From Phaeosaccion multiseriatum (taxonomy: Eukaryota; Ochrophyta, other classes): DNA of 64,000 bases. Where the stretch lies: NCBI GenBank assembly GCA_965112735.1, contig OZ218954.1, forward strand, positions 3,534,001-3,598,000, given 5' to 3'. The notes under the pieces were generated by a model. The model was not told the DNA's origin. It saw only the letters and a list, made by a program, of their open reading frames with translations, and did not search any database. Made by a program: the position numbers and the translations under genes. Below, in pieces: positions 13,066-23,961 of the stretch (position 1 is its first letter; each line of letters opens with the position of its first letter).

Positions 13066-13086
13066 GGTGGCAGCAACGGGGTGTAG
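9904..13086 (+). CDS. DHHC-type protein S-acyltransferase
   Basis: Multi-pass membrane enzyme that palmitoylates cysteines on target proteins. Exons: 9904 (or about 10378)-10626, 10783-11190, 11327-11467, 11752-11913, 12367-13086. TM pair LVCAMLVWALLLYSWLTITL and VNIVGFTLLSGMAVW is followed by TDPGSVPR, the usual DPG motif. The cysteine-rich domain CRRCDAFKPPRAHHCSICGRC ends exon 2. The catalytic D-HHC is split by the intron, KMD | HHCPWVNNCVGLLNHK. Two more TM segments follow, then STGSTKIDRLKG at the position of the TTxE motif, as in ZDHHC3/7-like enzymes. The C-terminal 200 residues are Ser/Gly/Gln-rich and end in a poly-Gln run. The 5' end is uncertain: 10200-10376 is pyrimidine-rich and could be an intron ending at CGCAAG. 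Confidence 0.85.
12026..12112. repeat. (GT)n microsatellite, intronic
   Basis: About 40 uninterrupted GT units in the last intron of the DHHC gene. Similar GT tracts occur in introns near 16355, 18766, 37396 and 46218. Confidence 0.95.
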
Positions 13087-13610
13087 CGGTGCAATGAGTG
13101 CGTGAAAGAAGCCGCCCTTTAACACAATAATTTTGTGCTTCTCTACCATCTATGTGCATGAGGCTTGTAAATGGCTTTGCCTTGGATGGTTTTTAATCAA
13201 CCCCTGATACACTATCGCCCACATTCTCGACAGCGCGCTATCGGGCCGGTAGCGGATAGCAATTGCGGATAGTGTATCAGGGGTTGATTAATGGATTAAT
13301 CGCCAAACGGCCTAAAAGTAAAGTAAGCAGTTCGGGTTTCCGCTTGGTTTTCCTTGGGTTGGGTTTGGGGCTGTGGCTCACACACACAGAGCAAAGAATA
13401 ACAGGGGACTGCCTCGCTGGCACTTGCGGGGAAGATAATAGAACTCGGGAGGATCAGTACGACCGCACCGAAGGAGGAGGGAGTGGCGGGCAGCAGTGAG
13501 GGAGAGCGGAGGCAGAAAGAGCGAAAGGAAAAGCCTGCTGAGTGAGCTTCCGAAGCTTGAGGCTTCTTCTGGGGCGACTACAGCGCTTACTGTGTGTGTG
13601 TGGCTGAGCC
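13087..13610. other. DHHC-SPB1 intergenic region
   Basis: It holds the DHHC 3' untranslated region, a short palindromic element (13193-13291) and the SPB1 leader. No gene is recognised. Confidence 0.5.
13193..13291. mobile_element. MITE-like element with 24-bp perfect terminal inverted repeats
   Basis: 99 bp bounded by TTAA at both ends. The left end TTAATCAACCCCTGATACAC is mirrored by GTGTATCAGGGGTTGATTAA at the right; complementarity continues through ACTATC/GATAGT. The centre is GC-rich (GCGCTATCGGGCCGGTAGC). TTAA at both edges would fit piggyBac-type target duplication, but family assignment is a guess. Partial relatives beginning TCAACCCCTGATACACTA lie at 23237 and 26401 between ankyrin gene units. 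Confidence 0.7.
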
Positions 13611-16369
13611 ATGGCTCCCAACAAGCGTACGAAGGGACAGGATCGCGACAAGTACTACTACCTGGCTAAAGACCAAGGCTACCGAGCGCGATCGGCGTTC
13701 AAGCTCATTGAGGTACGTGGAATTGCACAGCCTCTTCACAGGGAAGGAAGGGCACAGATGGAGCTATACAGGGAGGACAGAGAGATGGAGAAAGGGAGAG
13801 AGAAGAGAGAGAGGGCGAGAAGGCGTATAAGGACGGCAAGAGGTGGGGAGGGAGAGAGAGAAGGGGGGGGGCCAAGGTGGAGGGAGGTGTGCAATCTCTC
13901 CCGATGAAGGCAGCAACAGATAAAGCTCTCTCCATATATCCTCGCTCTCTGAAAGACCCGCGTCTAACAAAGGTGGGGGAGGAAAAGACAGCAAAAGACC
14001 CTGCTAAAGGCAGCCACCCCCGTCCCCCTCTCGACTCCTGGCGAATGAGAGATAGAGAGAGAGAGGGAGAGAGAGAAAGAGAGAGATCACAGGAATCTTC
14101 TCGCCCTCGCGCTCATCAATGCCCCCCCCCTCCACCCCGCACACGCTCCAGATCAACAAAAAGTTCGACTTTCTAAGCAAGGCCAAGGTCTGCCTCGATC
14201 TGTGCGCCGCCCCTGGAGGATGGTGTCAAGTGGCAGAGAAGGCAATGCCCAAGGGCAGCATCGTTCTGGGTATCGATCTGCTCCCCATCCGGCCCATACA
14301 CAATGTCAAGACCATTGTGAGCGACATTACCACGGAGGAGTGTCGTGCCCTTGTGAAGCGGGAGCTCCAGACGTGGAAGGCCGATGTCGTGCTCTGTGAT
14401 GGAGCCCCCAACGTGGGCAGTGCCTACGCCAAGGACGCCTTTGTACAGAACGAGCTCGCACTCGCAGCCCTCAAGGTGGCGACTCAGCACCTGAGCCGAG
14501 GGGGCACGTTTGTGACCAAGGTGTATCGCTCTCGTGACTACAACGCACTCCTATGGGCCATTCAGCAGTTCTTTGACGAGCACCACACCGTCAAGCCCGC
14601 TTCCTCTCGGCAGCAATCCGCGGAGATCTTCCTGGTGGGGCTCAACTACAAGGCGCCAGCTGTGATTGACCCGCGTATGCTGGACCCGTCCACTGTGTTT
14701 GACACGCAGTACGCGGACGACGCAGCGGCGCACAGCGGCGTCAACATCTTCCACAAGAAGTTTGAGCAGCACAACAAGAGGCAGAGACAGGGCTATGACG
14801 AGACGTTGGGAATGGACCTCAGCAGGAAGGGCTCCGTCACGGCGTTCATCGACGCAGCAGATCCGATTCGTATGCTCACGGACTACCATGTGTTTCTCTT
14901 CACATCGGCGTGTGAGGCCATGTTTGGGGGTCATGCGGATACGACACCCAACATCAAGGAGGCGTGTGCCGACTTACGCGTGCTGGGGAAGGGGGAGTTT
15001 AAGCAGCTGCTCAAGTGGAGGCTAAAGATGGTAGCTCATGCCAAGACCGCGAGGGGGGAGGACGAGGGAGAGGAAGAGGAGGGGGAGGAGGAGGAGGAGG
15101 AGGAGGAGAAGGTGCCCTTGACGGAGGAGGAGAAAGAGGCGGCGGTGCAGGACGAGATTCGGGAACTGCGCCTCAAGCAACTGGCGGAGAAGAAGAAGGT
15201 CAAGAAGAAGGATAGGTTGAAGGCGGCCAAGCTGCGGCAGAGAGTGGCCCTCGGCATGGAGGCCAAGGGCATGGAGCTCAATGCAGAGGAGGAGAAGAGC
15301 ATCTTTAGTCTGGCGAATCTGGGCAAGGGTGGTAACTTTGACGTGGACGCGCTGCGGGAGATGAATGTGGACGATGTGGACGCGCTCAACGCGAGGTTGA
15401 CGGCCATGCAGCAGAGGGAGGGGTGGGACGACGAAGGAGAGAGGGAGGAGGAGGAGGAGGAGGAGGAGGAGAGTGAAGGTAGTGTGGTAGACTCTGATGT
15501 GGACAGCGATTTGGAGGATGCTTTGCGGTTGGAAGAGGAGCTGGAGCAGGCCTATGAGACGTACCTGACTGCCAAGGACGACGGGAGGATGAAGGGCACG
15601 AAGCTGGGGAAGCGCACCAAGCAGGCCAAGAGGGCCATGGCGGCGGAGGAGGAGATGGATGATACCATGCTGTACGACGGCGATCAGAAGCGCTACTTGG
15701 AGATACTAGCTGCTCCTAGAGGCTCGGACGCGGACGATTCAGACAGCTCGGCAGGTGGTGGTAGTGAGGATGACGACGACGATCGGGAGGGGTACGGCTT
15801 CCCGGCCAAGGTCAGCAAGACTAAAGGAAGTGGTGGTGGTATCAATAGTAGTAACGAGGGTTTGCTGACGGACTTGGTGCCCCAGGGGGAGAAGAGGAGT
15901 CATCAGGTGGATCGGTGGTTCAGTGGCGACATGTTTGACGGCGTGGAGGATGAGTTTGATGGAGCGGCAGACGCGGCAAGGAGGAGGGAGGAGGAGGTGG
16001 AGGCGGAGGAGCAGGAGGAGAGGAAGGCAAGCAAGAAGAAGAGCAAGGCGAAGGCGAGGAAGAGCAAGTTGCAGCAGGAGGAAGATGAGGAGGATGAGGA
16101 AGAGGAGGAGGACGAGGAGGATGATGATGACGACGACGACGAGGAGGAGGAGGAGGAGGATGCGCCTTCCTCGAAGAAGCGAAAGGACAATGCAGGGGGG
16201 CGGAGAGTGGATAAGGAGGAGGAGGGTGGGGGCAGAAGGAGCAAGAAGGAGCGCCGCGCGGCGGAGAAGGCCAAGCAGAAAGCCGAGCGCAACAAGCACC
16301 AGAACGGCGGAAGGTGCGGACTTGCGGGCATGTGGGACGTGCGGGTGTTTGTGCGTGTGTGTGTGTGTG

Positions 16370-16407
<38 letters not shown>

Positions 16408-18298
16408 TGTGTGTGTGTATGTCCGTGTGCTGCGTGCATGGATTTGCGTGCGTCCCTGCCTGCCTCCTTGCTTGTCTGTATTGTCGGCCTGCTTGCCTGC
16501 CTGCCTTCCTGTCTTCTCACCGTCCCCCAACCCTCCCTACCCATACACCTGCAGATCTGAAGCCGCGGCTGGCACTGGCGTGAGCGACGACGATGAAGAC
16601 ATGACCGAAGCCGCCCGAGACACGCTCTTGGTAAGTCAATGAGGCAGGCAGGCATATGGGCAGGCAGGGAAGGGAGGTACGATACGCTTTCGGGCAAGCA
16701 GCTTGCTCGCTCCGAGGGCGGGCACACCGCTGCTGAGCGGCCTAACGTACCTACCTACTGTATTAGGTAGTTGCAGTAGTAGCTGCAGCAGCAGCAGCAG
16801 CAGCATCAACAGCATGCGAGTTTCAGCGAAGTTGTCGCCCTCTCACCATGCGCTGTCTCCTCCTGTTACCCCCGCCCCTGCTGCGCGTCTTCCTCCAACC
16901 AACCCCACTACCATCCGTAGGCCATCCCCAAGACCGACAAGGAGCTGCGTAAGGAGAAGAGAAAGAAGGCCAACGACCGAAAGGACCGGAGGGAGAATCG
17001 CCGCCGTAAGGCGCTTGACGAAGACCACAAGGAGATGGAGGTGGTGGCCACAACAAGCGCGGTGGATGATGAGCTCATGGGCATGGAGCCCAAGCAAAGG
17101 GCGAGGGTGATGAAGCACAGGGAGCTGATTCGGGCGGGGATGGGGGCGGCGATCAATGGTGATGACGGGGATGATGGTGACGATGAAGGGGAGGGAGGAG
17201 GAGGAAGAGGAGGAGGTGGTGGTGGTGGTGGTGGTGGTGGTGGAAGGAAGAGGAAGAGAGTTGGGGGGGAGCAAGAAGAGAGCTTCGAGGTGGTGCAGCA
17301 GGCGACGGGAATTGCGAGCATGCTGCGAGGAGGAGGGGGAGGAGGACGGGGGGTGGGAGGAGGGGTGGGAGGCAAGGGAGGGGTGAGCGGTCTCGAAGTG
17401 ATGGACGAGAGGACCTGGGACAGCGACGAGGAGGACTACGATGATCGGTGAGTGTTTGCGTCTGAGAGAGAGGGAGAGAGGAAAGGGGGGGGGATGGAGA
17501 GAGAGAGAGGGGCGGGAGGAAGAGAGGGAGAGAGGAGAAAGAGAACGAGTAAGACGGAGAGAGCAGGTCAGCGCGTTGTGTGTGTTTGATGGTGAGGGAG
17601 GGAAGGATGAGGAGAAAAAGAAGCGTGAGCTGAGTGAATGACTGAGTGAGTGTGAGTGACTATGTGAGGGAGGGAGGGAGGGAGTGAGTGAAGGGCAAGG
17701 AAGGGGAGGGAAGGCAAGTGAGAGGATTGCATGGGCCTCCCTCTGAAAGTGACACGGTAAAGCAAGGCAAGGCCCCTGTCATGTCTGGTGCTAAACGAAC
17801 CCTTTCGCCACCACCCCCCCACCCCCGTACACACCACATTATCGTCCTCACCCCTTGGTAAATTCCACTCCACTCCACTCCACTCCACTCCACTACCCTA
17901 CTCTGTCCTACCCAACCCAACCCTACCCAACCTTACCCTACCCTACCCTACCCTACCCTCAACTCCACTCCAACAGAGACAAGGCCAAGCAAATGGCCCT
18001 GGGGATGATGATGATGAGGACGCACAGAGCCAAGCACGTGGTGGACGCCGCCTACAACCGTTACGCCTTCAACGACGACAAGAACCTTCCCGACTGGTTC
18101 CAGGACGATGAGGTGAGAGCACACACCCCAAGCCCATACGCCTCCATATACCCTGTGCCACATTGTAGCTTTAGTAGAGCCGTACACCCCACACCTAACC
18201 TTACGTATTCCATACGTACCCTATGCCATATCATGCCCATAAAGGAGTGAGAAGGAAGGACGGGACTCTAACAACACTCTAACAAAGCTCTGTTCATG

Positions 18299-18329
<31 letters not shown>

Positions 18330-18763
18330 TCCTCTCCCCTCCCGCCCCCCCCCCAGGCCAAGCACAACCGACCGCAGGTCCCCATCCCGGCCGGTGTGAT
18401 GAAGCTCATGGAGGAGAAGTTCCTCTCGCTGGCCACCAAGCCAATCAAGAAGGTAACAAGCTCACCAAGCCGTGCCCCCCCCCCTTGACCGTTGCCTTGG
18501 GCTGGTTCGTTGCTGCTTCAACTCACCCCTCTCACCCCTCTTGGCCCCTTCCCCTCCCTCTCGTCATACTTACGTACCGTTACGTACTGCCTACCCTACA
18601 CCCGCTTTTACTCTACTCCACTACCCAAGGTGGCCGAGGCCCGTGCTCGCAAGCGCAACAGAGCGGCGGTGAAGCTCAAGACGGCCAAGAAGAAGGCCAT
18701 GGCCCTGGCCAACAACCCCGACATGAGCGAGAGGGAGAAGGCCAAGGCCGTGGCGCAGGTGCG

Positions 18764-18816
<53 letters not shown>

Positions 18817-19184
18817 TGTGTATGTGTGTGTGTGTGTGTGGCGGGACAGACTCAAAATCGATGTGACCTTCTCCCTACTAATCTCTCTCCTCACTCCCTC
18901 CCTCCCCTCCCTCCCTCTTCCTCCGTCCCCTGCCCTCCCTCCCCCAGGCGCTGAGGCGAGGCGCCGCCGAGGACAAGCCCACCAAGACATACGTTGTTGC
19001 TCGCAAGAGAAACGATGGCAAGCCTGGTGCCGGCGGCACCGCGGGAGGCAAGAGCAAGGTCAAGTTTGTGGATAAGCGTATGAAGAGTGACCAGAAGGGT
19101 ATGAAGAGGGCAGACAAGAGAGCCAAGAGTGGAGGGAAGCTCAAGAAGGGGGTGAGCAAGAGCAGCAGGCGCCAGCGAAAGTAG
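13611..19184 (+). CDS. SPB1: SPB1 / FtsJ-type rRNA 2'-O-methyltransferase
   Basis: Nucleolar SAM-dependent enzyme of 60S assembly, methylating the 25S/28S A-loop in yeast. Exons: 13611-13712, 14152-16313, 16555-16630, 16921-17447, 17977-18112, 18357-18452, 18630-18758, 18948-19184; all phases join. The start MAPNKRTKGQDRDKYYYLAK matches the family. SAM site LDLCAAPGGWCQVA is present. The K-D-K-E tetrad is visible: SAFKLIE, LCDGAPNVG, TFVTKVYRS, SAEIFLVG. A DUF3381-like middle region and long Glu/Asp/Lys-rich stretches follow. The C-terminal domain is recognisable from NRYAFNDDKNLPDWFQDDE and VKFVDKRMKSDQKGMKRADK, ending in a basic SSRRQRK tail. An uninterrupted frame past 16313 into a GT repeat is intronic. 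This is one of the firmest genes in the window. Confidence 0.95.
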
Positions 19185-19679
19185 TAGTACGATAGATCGA
19201 TAGATGGATGGTACATGGGATGGCCGTAAGAAGGGAGGTGGGAAGAGAGGTGGTGGCAGCAAATGGCAGATGGCTGGCCCCTGGGAAGGGGTGGAGCGAT
19301 GGTCGGGGTGAGCAAGAGCAGCAGGTCGAACAACAAGGTATGGGATGGCACACGTGCTTTGGTGGCATTGGCATGGGATGGCAGCGGATGGATGGATGGC
19401 GCACCTTTAGTGAGGAAATCTGAAAGACGGGTGGGGAGGGAGGGATGGGCGATGGGAGTACAGACCAGGCCCAGCGGCCGGTACCACGATATATGCTTAC
19501 ATATACCCCACCCGAGCCCGAGCCAGAGCCTAAGCACACTGTGGGAGCGAAAATTATAGAAAAGCAACTCTCTCTCTCTTTTGAAAGACTTTGGACCAGC
19601 AGCAGAGGGGAGAGCCTAACGTCCCCTCGTACATCCAATCCATTCCTCCCTCCGTCCACCAAGCCTAGTAAGTACTTCG
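19185..19679. other. SPB1 3' flank with ankyrin-unit remnant
   Basis: 19200-19400 contains several ATGGCA-GATGG motif copies. 19495-19645 matches the 3' flank repeated after each tandem ankyrin gene: AAGCACACTGTGGGAGCGAA, then GAAAGACTTTGGACCAGCAG and GGGGAGAGCCTAACGTCCCC. This suggests that a fourth tandem unit once lay here or that the duplication began here. No gene is recognised. Confidence 0.6.
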
Positions 19680-20248
19680 TACTGTGATTTCGCGGTTGAG
19701 TGGCACTTTTTACGCCCAATTACGCCCCATTAATTTTTTTTTACGTGATTATTTTAAGACGACATTAAGGCGAATTAAGATAAAAGGGCGTCAAAGTGCG
19801 TCAAAGGGCGTCAAAGGGCGTCAAATAGGGGGCTAAAGCGTCGTCAAACGTTCGGCCCTGGAAGAGGTTACAGTGTGCGCCGGTCATAATCAATAATCAG
19901 GCCGGCTGGCGCCAATAATCAGTAATCAGGCCGGCGAGCGCCCGTCATAATCAGTAATCAGGCCGGCTGGCGCCGGTCATAATCAGTAATCAGACCCGGC
20001 TGGCGCCGGCCATAATCAGTAATCAGGCCCGGCTGGCGCCATAATCAGTAATCAGGCCGGCTGGCGCCGGCAGTAATCAGTAATCAGGCCAGCTGCGCCG
20101 GCCGTAATCAGTAATCTGATAACCTCTTCCAGGGCCGAAAACGTCGTCAAACCTCGTAAAAAAAGTCGTCATTTGGCGTAAAAAAAAATTAATGGGGCGT
20201 AAAAGCAATTGGGCGTAAAAAGTGCCACTCAACCGCGAAATCACAGTA
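19680..20248. mobile_element. Foldback/MITE-like element with ~190-bp inverted arms
   Basis: 569 bp with inverted ends: TACTGTGATTTCGCGGTTGA at the left and TCAACCGCGAAATCACAGTA at the right. Complementarity continues inward through GTGGCACTTTTTACGCCCAATT, then an AT-rich stretch, to CGGCCCTGGAAGAGGTTA (~19853) paired with TAACCTCTTCCAGGGCCG (~20117). The centre is a ~33-bp tandem array of AATCAGTAATCAGGCCGGCT type, about 7 copies. TA at both outer edges would suit Tc1/mariner-like insertion. It has no coding capacity, so it would need a transposase in trans. It lies directly upstream of the first ankyrin gene, where units 2 and 3 lack it. Confidence 0.8.
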
Positions 20249-20264
20249 AATTTTTTTTTTTTTT

Positions 20265-20797
20265 TTGAATTTGTCTTCTGCTGTGTTTGTTGCCACAGAG
20301 CCTCCTACGCCCGCCGCTAGACCTCAACAGGAGAGGCGCACAGCTCCTGCTCCGGACCGCCGCTCTCGCCCAGCACGCTCTTCACCAGAGCTCAGTCACC
20401 TACAGGGGGGGGGGGATCCCGGCCTCATTGTTCGTGGGCACACGGACGCCACCTGCATCAGTCAGGGCATAGGCCAGCGGGGCACTCGACCAGTGCACCT
20501 TTCTGCCGCTGCCCACGGATCTCGGCGCTCCAACGCAGCCAGAGGCACGTCGGGCCGCGGACGCCACGGCTCGCGCCGCACCAGCGCCTACGTAGCCTTC
20601 ACGGCTCTTCTCGGAAGCGGGTCTTCTACTCTAGCGCGGTGTGTGAGACACAAGCGGCAAAGGTGGGCTGAATCACAGATACACAAGTAACCTGCCCTCC
20701 AAGTGGCGTAACCTGAGACACAAGCGGCGAAGGTGGGCTAAATCACAGATACACAAATCGCCTGCCCCCCATCTCACGCGGCGTAGCCTGTATAGGT
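20265..20797 (+). promoter_or_regulatory. Ankyrin unit 1 leader/promoter region
   Basis: About 500 bp conserved upstream of each tandem ankyrin gene (here, 23440-23961 and 26604-27125). Copies 2 and 3 look identical; copy 1 differs by an indel near 20401-20430 (TACAGGGGGGG versus CCCTAAGGGGGGG), which would shift any reading frame. Open frames lack ATG starts, so I treat it as leader or promoter. A ~70-bp direct repeat sits just before the ATG. Confidence 0.55.
20645..20788 (+). repeat. Direct repeat, 2 x ~70 bp, before ankyrin start
   Basis: GAGACACAAGCGGCAAAGGT begins at 20645 and again, with one change, at 20715. Each copy includes GGGCT(G/A)AATCACAGATACAC and ends in GGCGTA(A/G)CCT. The same pair occurs before genes 2 and 3. 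It ends about ten bases before the ATG and may be a regulatory or leader element. Confidence 0.85.
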
Positions 20798-22834
20798 ATG
20801 AACGATTTTGAGGAGGCGCTGGAGCGCATTCAAGAGTGGCGAGATCGGAGCGAGGGGGGGGTAGGCATTGACGAGCTTTCGCTTTTGCTGGCAGCCGTGC
20901 TTTCCACGGTCGACTTTAAGTCGCGCGCTGAGAGAGAAGGGCCATGGAAGACGAAGGGCCACACCCCCCTTCACGCGCTCGCGATGAGAGATGACGCCAT
21001 GGAGGTGCAGATGATGCGGGGAAGCGTGAAGCTGTTGAAGGATTGCGGGCTGGACATTAATGCGCAAAGAGGAGAAGAGAACTCGCGTGACGAGGGAGAG
21101 ACTCCACTGACCCTAGCGGCGTTGTATGGGCACTTTGGGTTGGTGCAGGCGCTCGTCGAGGAGGGCGCAGATGTGAACAAAAGTGATAACGAGTCCATTG
21201 TGCCCTTGGCTCAAGCTGCGGGTGGCATATTCGGGGATTCAACTTATCCCACGATCGTGGCTTACCTTTTGAAGCATGAGGCCACGGTGAAGGACAGCTT
21301 TGCCTTGAGCAGTGCCGCAGCAGCTGGTTGTCCGGAGTCAGTGAGCATGCTACTCAAGGCCGGGGCCGAGGTAGAGGAAAGACAATGGGATACCACACCA
21401 GTCCAGTCCTGCTGTGCGGGGCTGGGCTGGGGCAGCACCAGCGACAGATTGGAGGCCCTGTCCTTGCTGCTAGAGGCAGGAGCTGATTTGAACGTAAAGG
21501 ACGAGGTCGGTCGCAAGTCTCTCATGCACAGGGCCGCTTCTGCCGGGCACGGTGAACTCATCGACGACCTCTTCCGTCGAGGGCTGGCGGTGGACGCGAA
21601 GGACTCTGATCAGCGCACTCCTCTGCACTTCGCTGCTATGCACGGCAGCTCCACCTGTATGAAGGCGCTCATCCGCCTCGGTGCCTCCCTCGACGCTGTT
21701 GATTCCGATAAGAACACGCCACTCCACTTGGCTCTGCAACACGAGATGATGGACATGGCGGCCGAGCTGATCGACGCAGGATCCAACGTGAACGCCAAGC
21801 GAGACGGCAACATGGCACCCCTTCACCTGGCAGCGGCACGGGGCAGCATGAGGCTTGCGTACCTCCTGTTGGAGGCTGGGGCTGAGGTCGATGCTCTCAC
21901 TGACGGTGGGAGCAGCCCCTTGATGGTGTGCATATCTATGGCAAAGGACAACAACGTTTCAGCTCTGCTTCCGCGTGGATGGTTGTACCGGTCGAGGGAA
22001 GGCAGGAGGAAGGTGACGGCACTGCTACTAGAAGTGGGCGCTGCAGTCAGCAAGCCAGTCATGGCCTTGGTGGGCGAGAGCGATTGTGGGGATGTCGTTG
22101 CCGCATCTTTGAGCGAAGAGCGAGGGGCCCGACATGCTTCTGATCGTGTTTGCAGTACGGTGGCTCGGCATTTCTCCGGCTCTGCCTACTCTGAGGCCGC
22201 CAAGGAGGGCCGTGTGGTGAGAGTGCGCTTGGCAGACAGGGCGACGGGGGAGAGGAAGGAGACGCAGTACACACTGAGCATACCCCTGATGGAGCTGCTG
22301 ATGGGCAAGACGGGCGGCAGGCGACGAGAAGGAGGACTCTCTGACGCCTCGGACAGAGACGACACGGCCACAGGCAGTTTTCGCACCATGCTGGACCCGG
22401 CGGGGCGTGGCTTCATGGGCATCAAGGGCAAGGCCAAGGACGAGGTGGAGGTGACATTTGACGGAGTGGACTTTACCGAGGAGGGCTTTGCAGCTGTGGT
22501 GCAGTTCGTCACGACGGGTAGCGTCAAGAGCCTGCTTACCCGAGGGAGCCATGGGCCGATGAGCAGTAGCAGCAGCTCCGAGACGGTCGGCGGCGGTGAC
22601 GGAAGAGACGATGGGAGTAGAAGTGAGGCAGCAGGAGGGAGGAAGAGGCACCGCGTGAAGCTGTTTGACGAGGTGAAGGCTCAGCAGGCTGTGCAGGCAG
22701 CGGGCTTCTTCTGCATCGAGGCCATGTCGAGGGAGGTGAAGGCGCTCATCACTCTGTACGGCTTCGAGCTGGCCAAGGGGGGGGAGGAAGAGGAGCCACC
22801 GAGGAAGCGAAGCAGAGAAGGCCTCCAATCGTAG
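20798..22834 (+). CDS. Ankyrin-repeat/BTB-like protein, tandem copy 1
   Basis: Single-exon, 678 residues. Residues ~50-440 hold about ten ankyrin-type repeats, e.g. ETPLTLAALYGHFGLVQALV, RTPLHFAAMHGSSTCMKALI and APLHLAAARGSMRLAYLLLE, separated by GADVN/GAEVD turns. The C-terminal part (~460-665) has a BTB/POZ-like look: VEVTFDGVDFTEEGFAAVVQ, an insert rich in Ser/Gly, then VQAAGFFCIEAMSREVKALI. It ends with a basic PPRKRSREG patch that could be nuclear targeting. Ankyrin plus BTB suggests a substrate adaptor for a cullin-3-type ligase, as in plant NPR/BOP-like or animal ANK-BTB proteins, but that is inference. First of three copies at exact 3164-bp spacing. Confidence 0.85.
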   Translation: MNDFEEALERIQEWRDRSEGGVGIDELSLLLAAVLSTVDFKSRAEREGPWKTKGHTPLHALAMRDDAMEVQMMRGSVKLLKDCGLDINAQRGEENSRDEGETPLTLAALYGHFGLVQALVEEGADVNKSDNESIVPLAQAAGGIFGDSTYPTIVAYLLKHEATVKDSFALSSAAAAGCPESVSMLLKAGAEVEERQWDTTPVQSCCAGLGWGSTSDRLEALSLLLEAGADLNVKDEVGRKSLMHRAASAGHGELIDDLFRRGLAVDAKDSDQRTPLHFAAMHGSSTCMKALIRLGASLDAVDSDKNTPLHLALQHEMMDMAAELIDAGSNVNAKRDGNMAPLHLAAARGSMRLAYLLLEAGAEVDALTDGGSSPLMVCISMAKDNNVSALLPRGWLYRSREGRRKVTALLLEVGAAVSKPVMALVGESDCGDVVAASLSEERGARHASDRVCSTVARHFSGSAYSEAAKEGRVVRVRLADRATGERKETQYTLSIPLMELLMGKTGGRRREGGLSDASDRDDTATGSFRTMLDPAGRGFMGIKGKAKDEVEVTFDGVDFTEEGFAAVVQFVTTGSVKSLLTRGSHGPMSSSSSSETVGGGDGRDDGSRSEAAGGRKRHRVKLFDEVKAQQAVQAAGFFCIEAMSREVKALITLYGFELAKGGEEEEPPRKRSREGLQS

Positions 22835-23961
22835 CTCTGTGACCCTTTCCTCTCCAGCCGAGAGGAGTAGGGGAGCAGTGCTTTCCAGCCCTGACAGCCA
22901 ACACCATCAATGCTGTAACTGTATTCTGAGACGCCATCCAGGAGGACGGGTGACTGACTGAGCTGTTTGTTTTCGTGGTGCAAGCAAACGAATCAGGCCC
23001 GACAAGAGAAATACATTCATCACGAAGCCGTCCGAAGAGGAAGGGCAAGAGAGAAGAGGAAGAGGTCCATTGATATGTATGCGTGCGTACGCTTACGTAT
23101 ACCCCACCCAACCCCGAGCCCGAGCCTAAGCACACTGTGGGAGCGAAAATAATAGAAAAGCAACTCGAGACCCCCTTCGAAAGACTTTGGAGCAGCAGCA
23201 GAGGGGAGAGCCTAACCTCCCCTCGCACCTCCAATCTCAACCCCTGATACACTACACTATCCGCTATCCGCTATCGCCGGCGCCAGCCGGCGCGCTATCC
23301 CGCGGGTGCCATGTAGCGCGGTAGCTGCCCAAAAGTAAAAAAACTCTTTGACCCACCAATTTTTTTTTTTTGAATTTGTCTTGGTAGTAAGTACTAGTAT
23401 CTTCCTCCGGCAACGGCAGCTCCCCCACCACTACCTCTGTCCCCCCCTCTGCTGTGTTTGTTGCCACAGAGCCTCCTACGCCCGCCGCTAGACCTCAACA
23501 GGAGAGGCGCACAGCTCCTGCTCCGGACCGCCGCTCTCGCCCAGCACGCTCTTCACCAGAGCTCAGTCACCCCTAAGGGGGGGTGGATAAATTGTTCGTG
23601 GGCACACGGACGCCACCTGCATCAGTCAGGGCATAGGCCAGCGGGGCACTCGACCAGTGCACCTTTCTGCCGCTGCCCACGGATCTCGGCGCTCCAACGC
23701 AGCCAGAGGCACGTCGGGCCGCGGACGCCACGGCTCGCGCCGCACCAGCGCCTACGTAGCCTTCACGGCTCTTCTCGGAAGCGGGTCTTCTACTCTAGCG
23801 CGGTGTGTGAGACACAAGCGGCAAAGGTGGGCTGAATCACAGATACACAAGTAACCTGCCCTCCAAGTGGCGTAACCTGAGACACAAGCGGCAAAGGTGG
23901 GCTAAATCACAGATACACAAATCGCCTGCCCCCCATCTCACGCGGCGTAACCTGTATAGGT
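22835..23961. other. Inter-unit region 1 of the ankyrin array
   Basis: 22835-23236 is the conserved 3' flank (stop, GAGGAGTAGGGGAGCAGTGC, then AAGCACACTGTGGGAGCGAA). 23237-23340 is a partial relative of the 13193 MITE beginning TCAACCCCTGATACACTA and continuing with CCGCTATCCGCTATCG. 23440-23961 is the leader of copy 2 with its 70-bp direct repeat. No separate gene is seen. Confidence 0.75.

Noticed and set aside
16314-16560. Continuation of the SPB1 frame through a GT repeat
   Set aside because: A donor at 16314 and acceptor at 16554 rejoin the frame and restore family-like sequence; the read-through peptide is low complexity.
20265-20690. Plus-strand frame upstream of ankyrin copy 1 as an extra exon
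   Set aside because: It has no ATG, and an indel between copies shifts its frame, so it is more likely leader or promoter.
21470-22828. Minus-strand frames of 100-270 residues opposite the ankyrin genes
   Set aside because: They mirror the plus-strand codon pattern, recur opposite each copy and show no domain.
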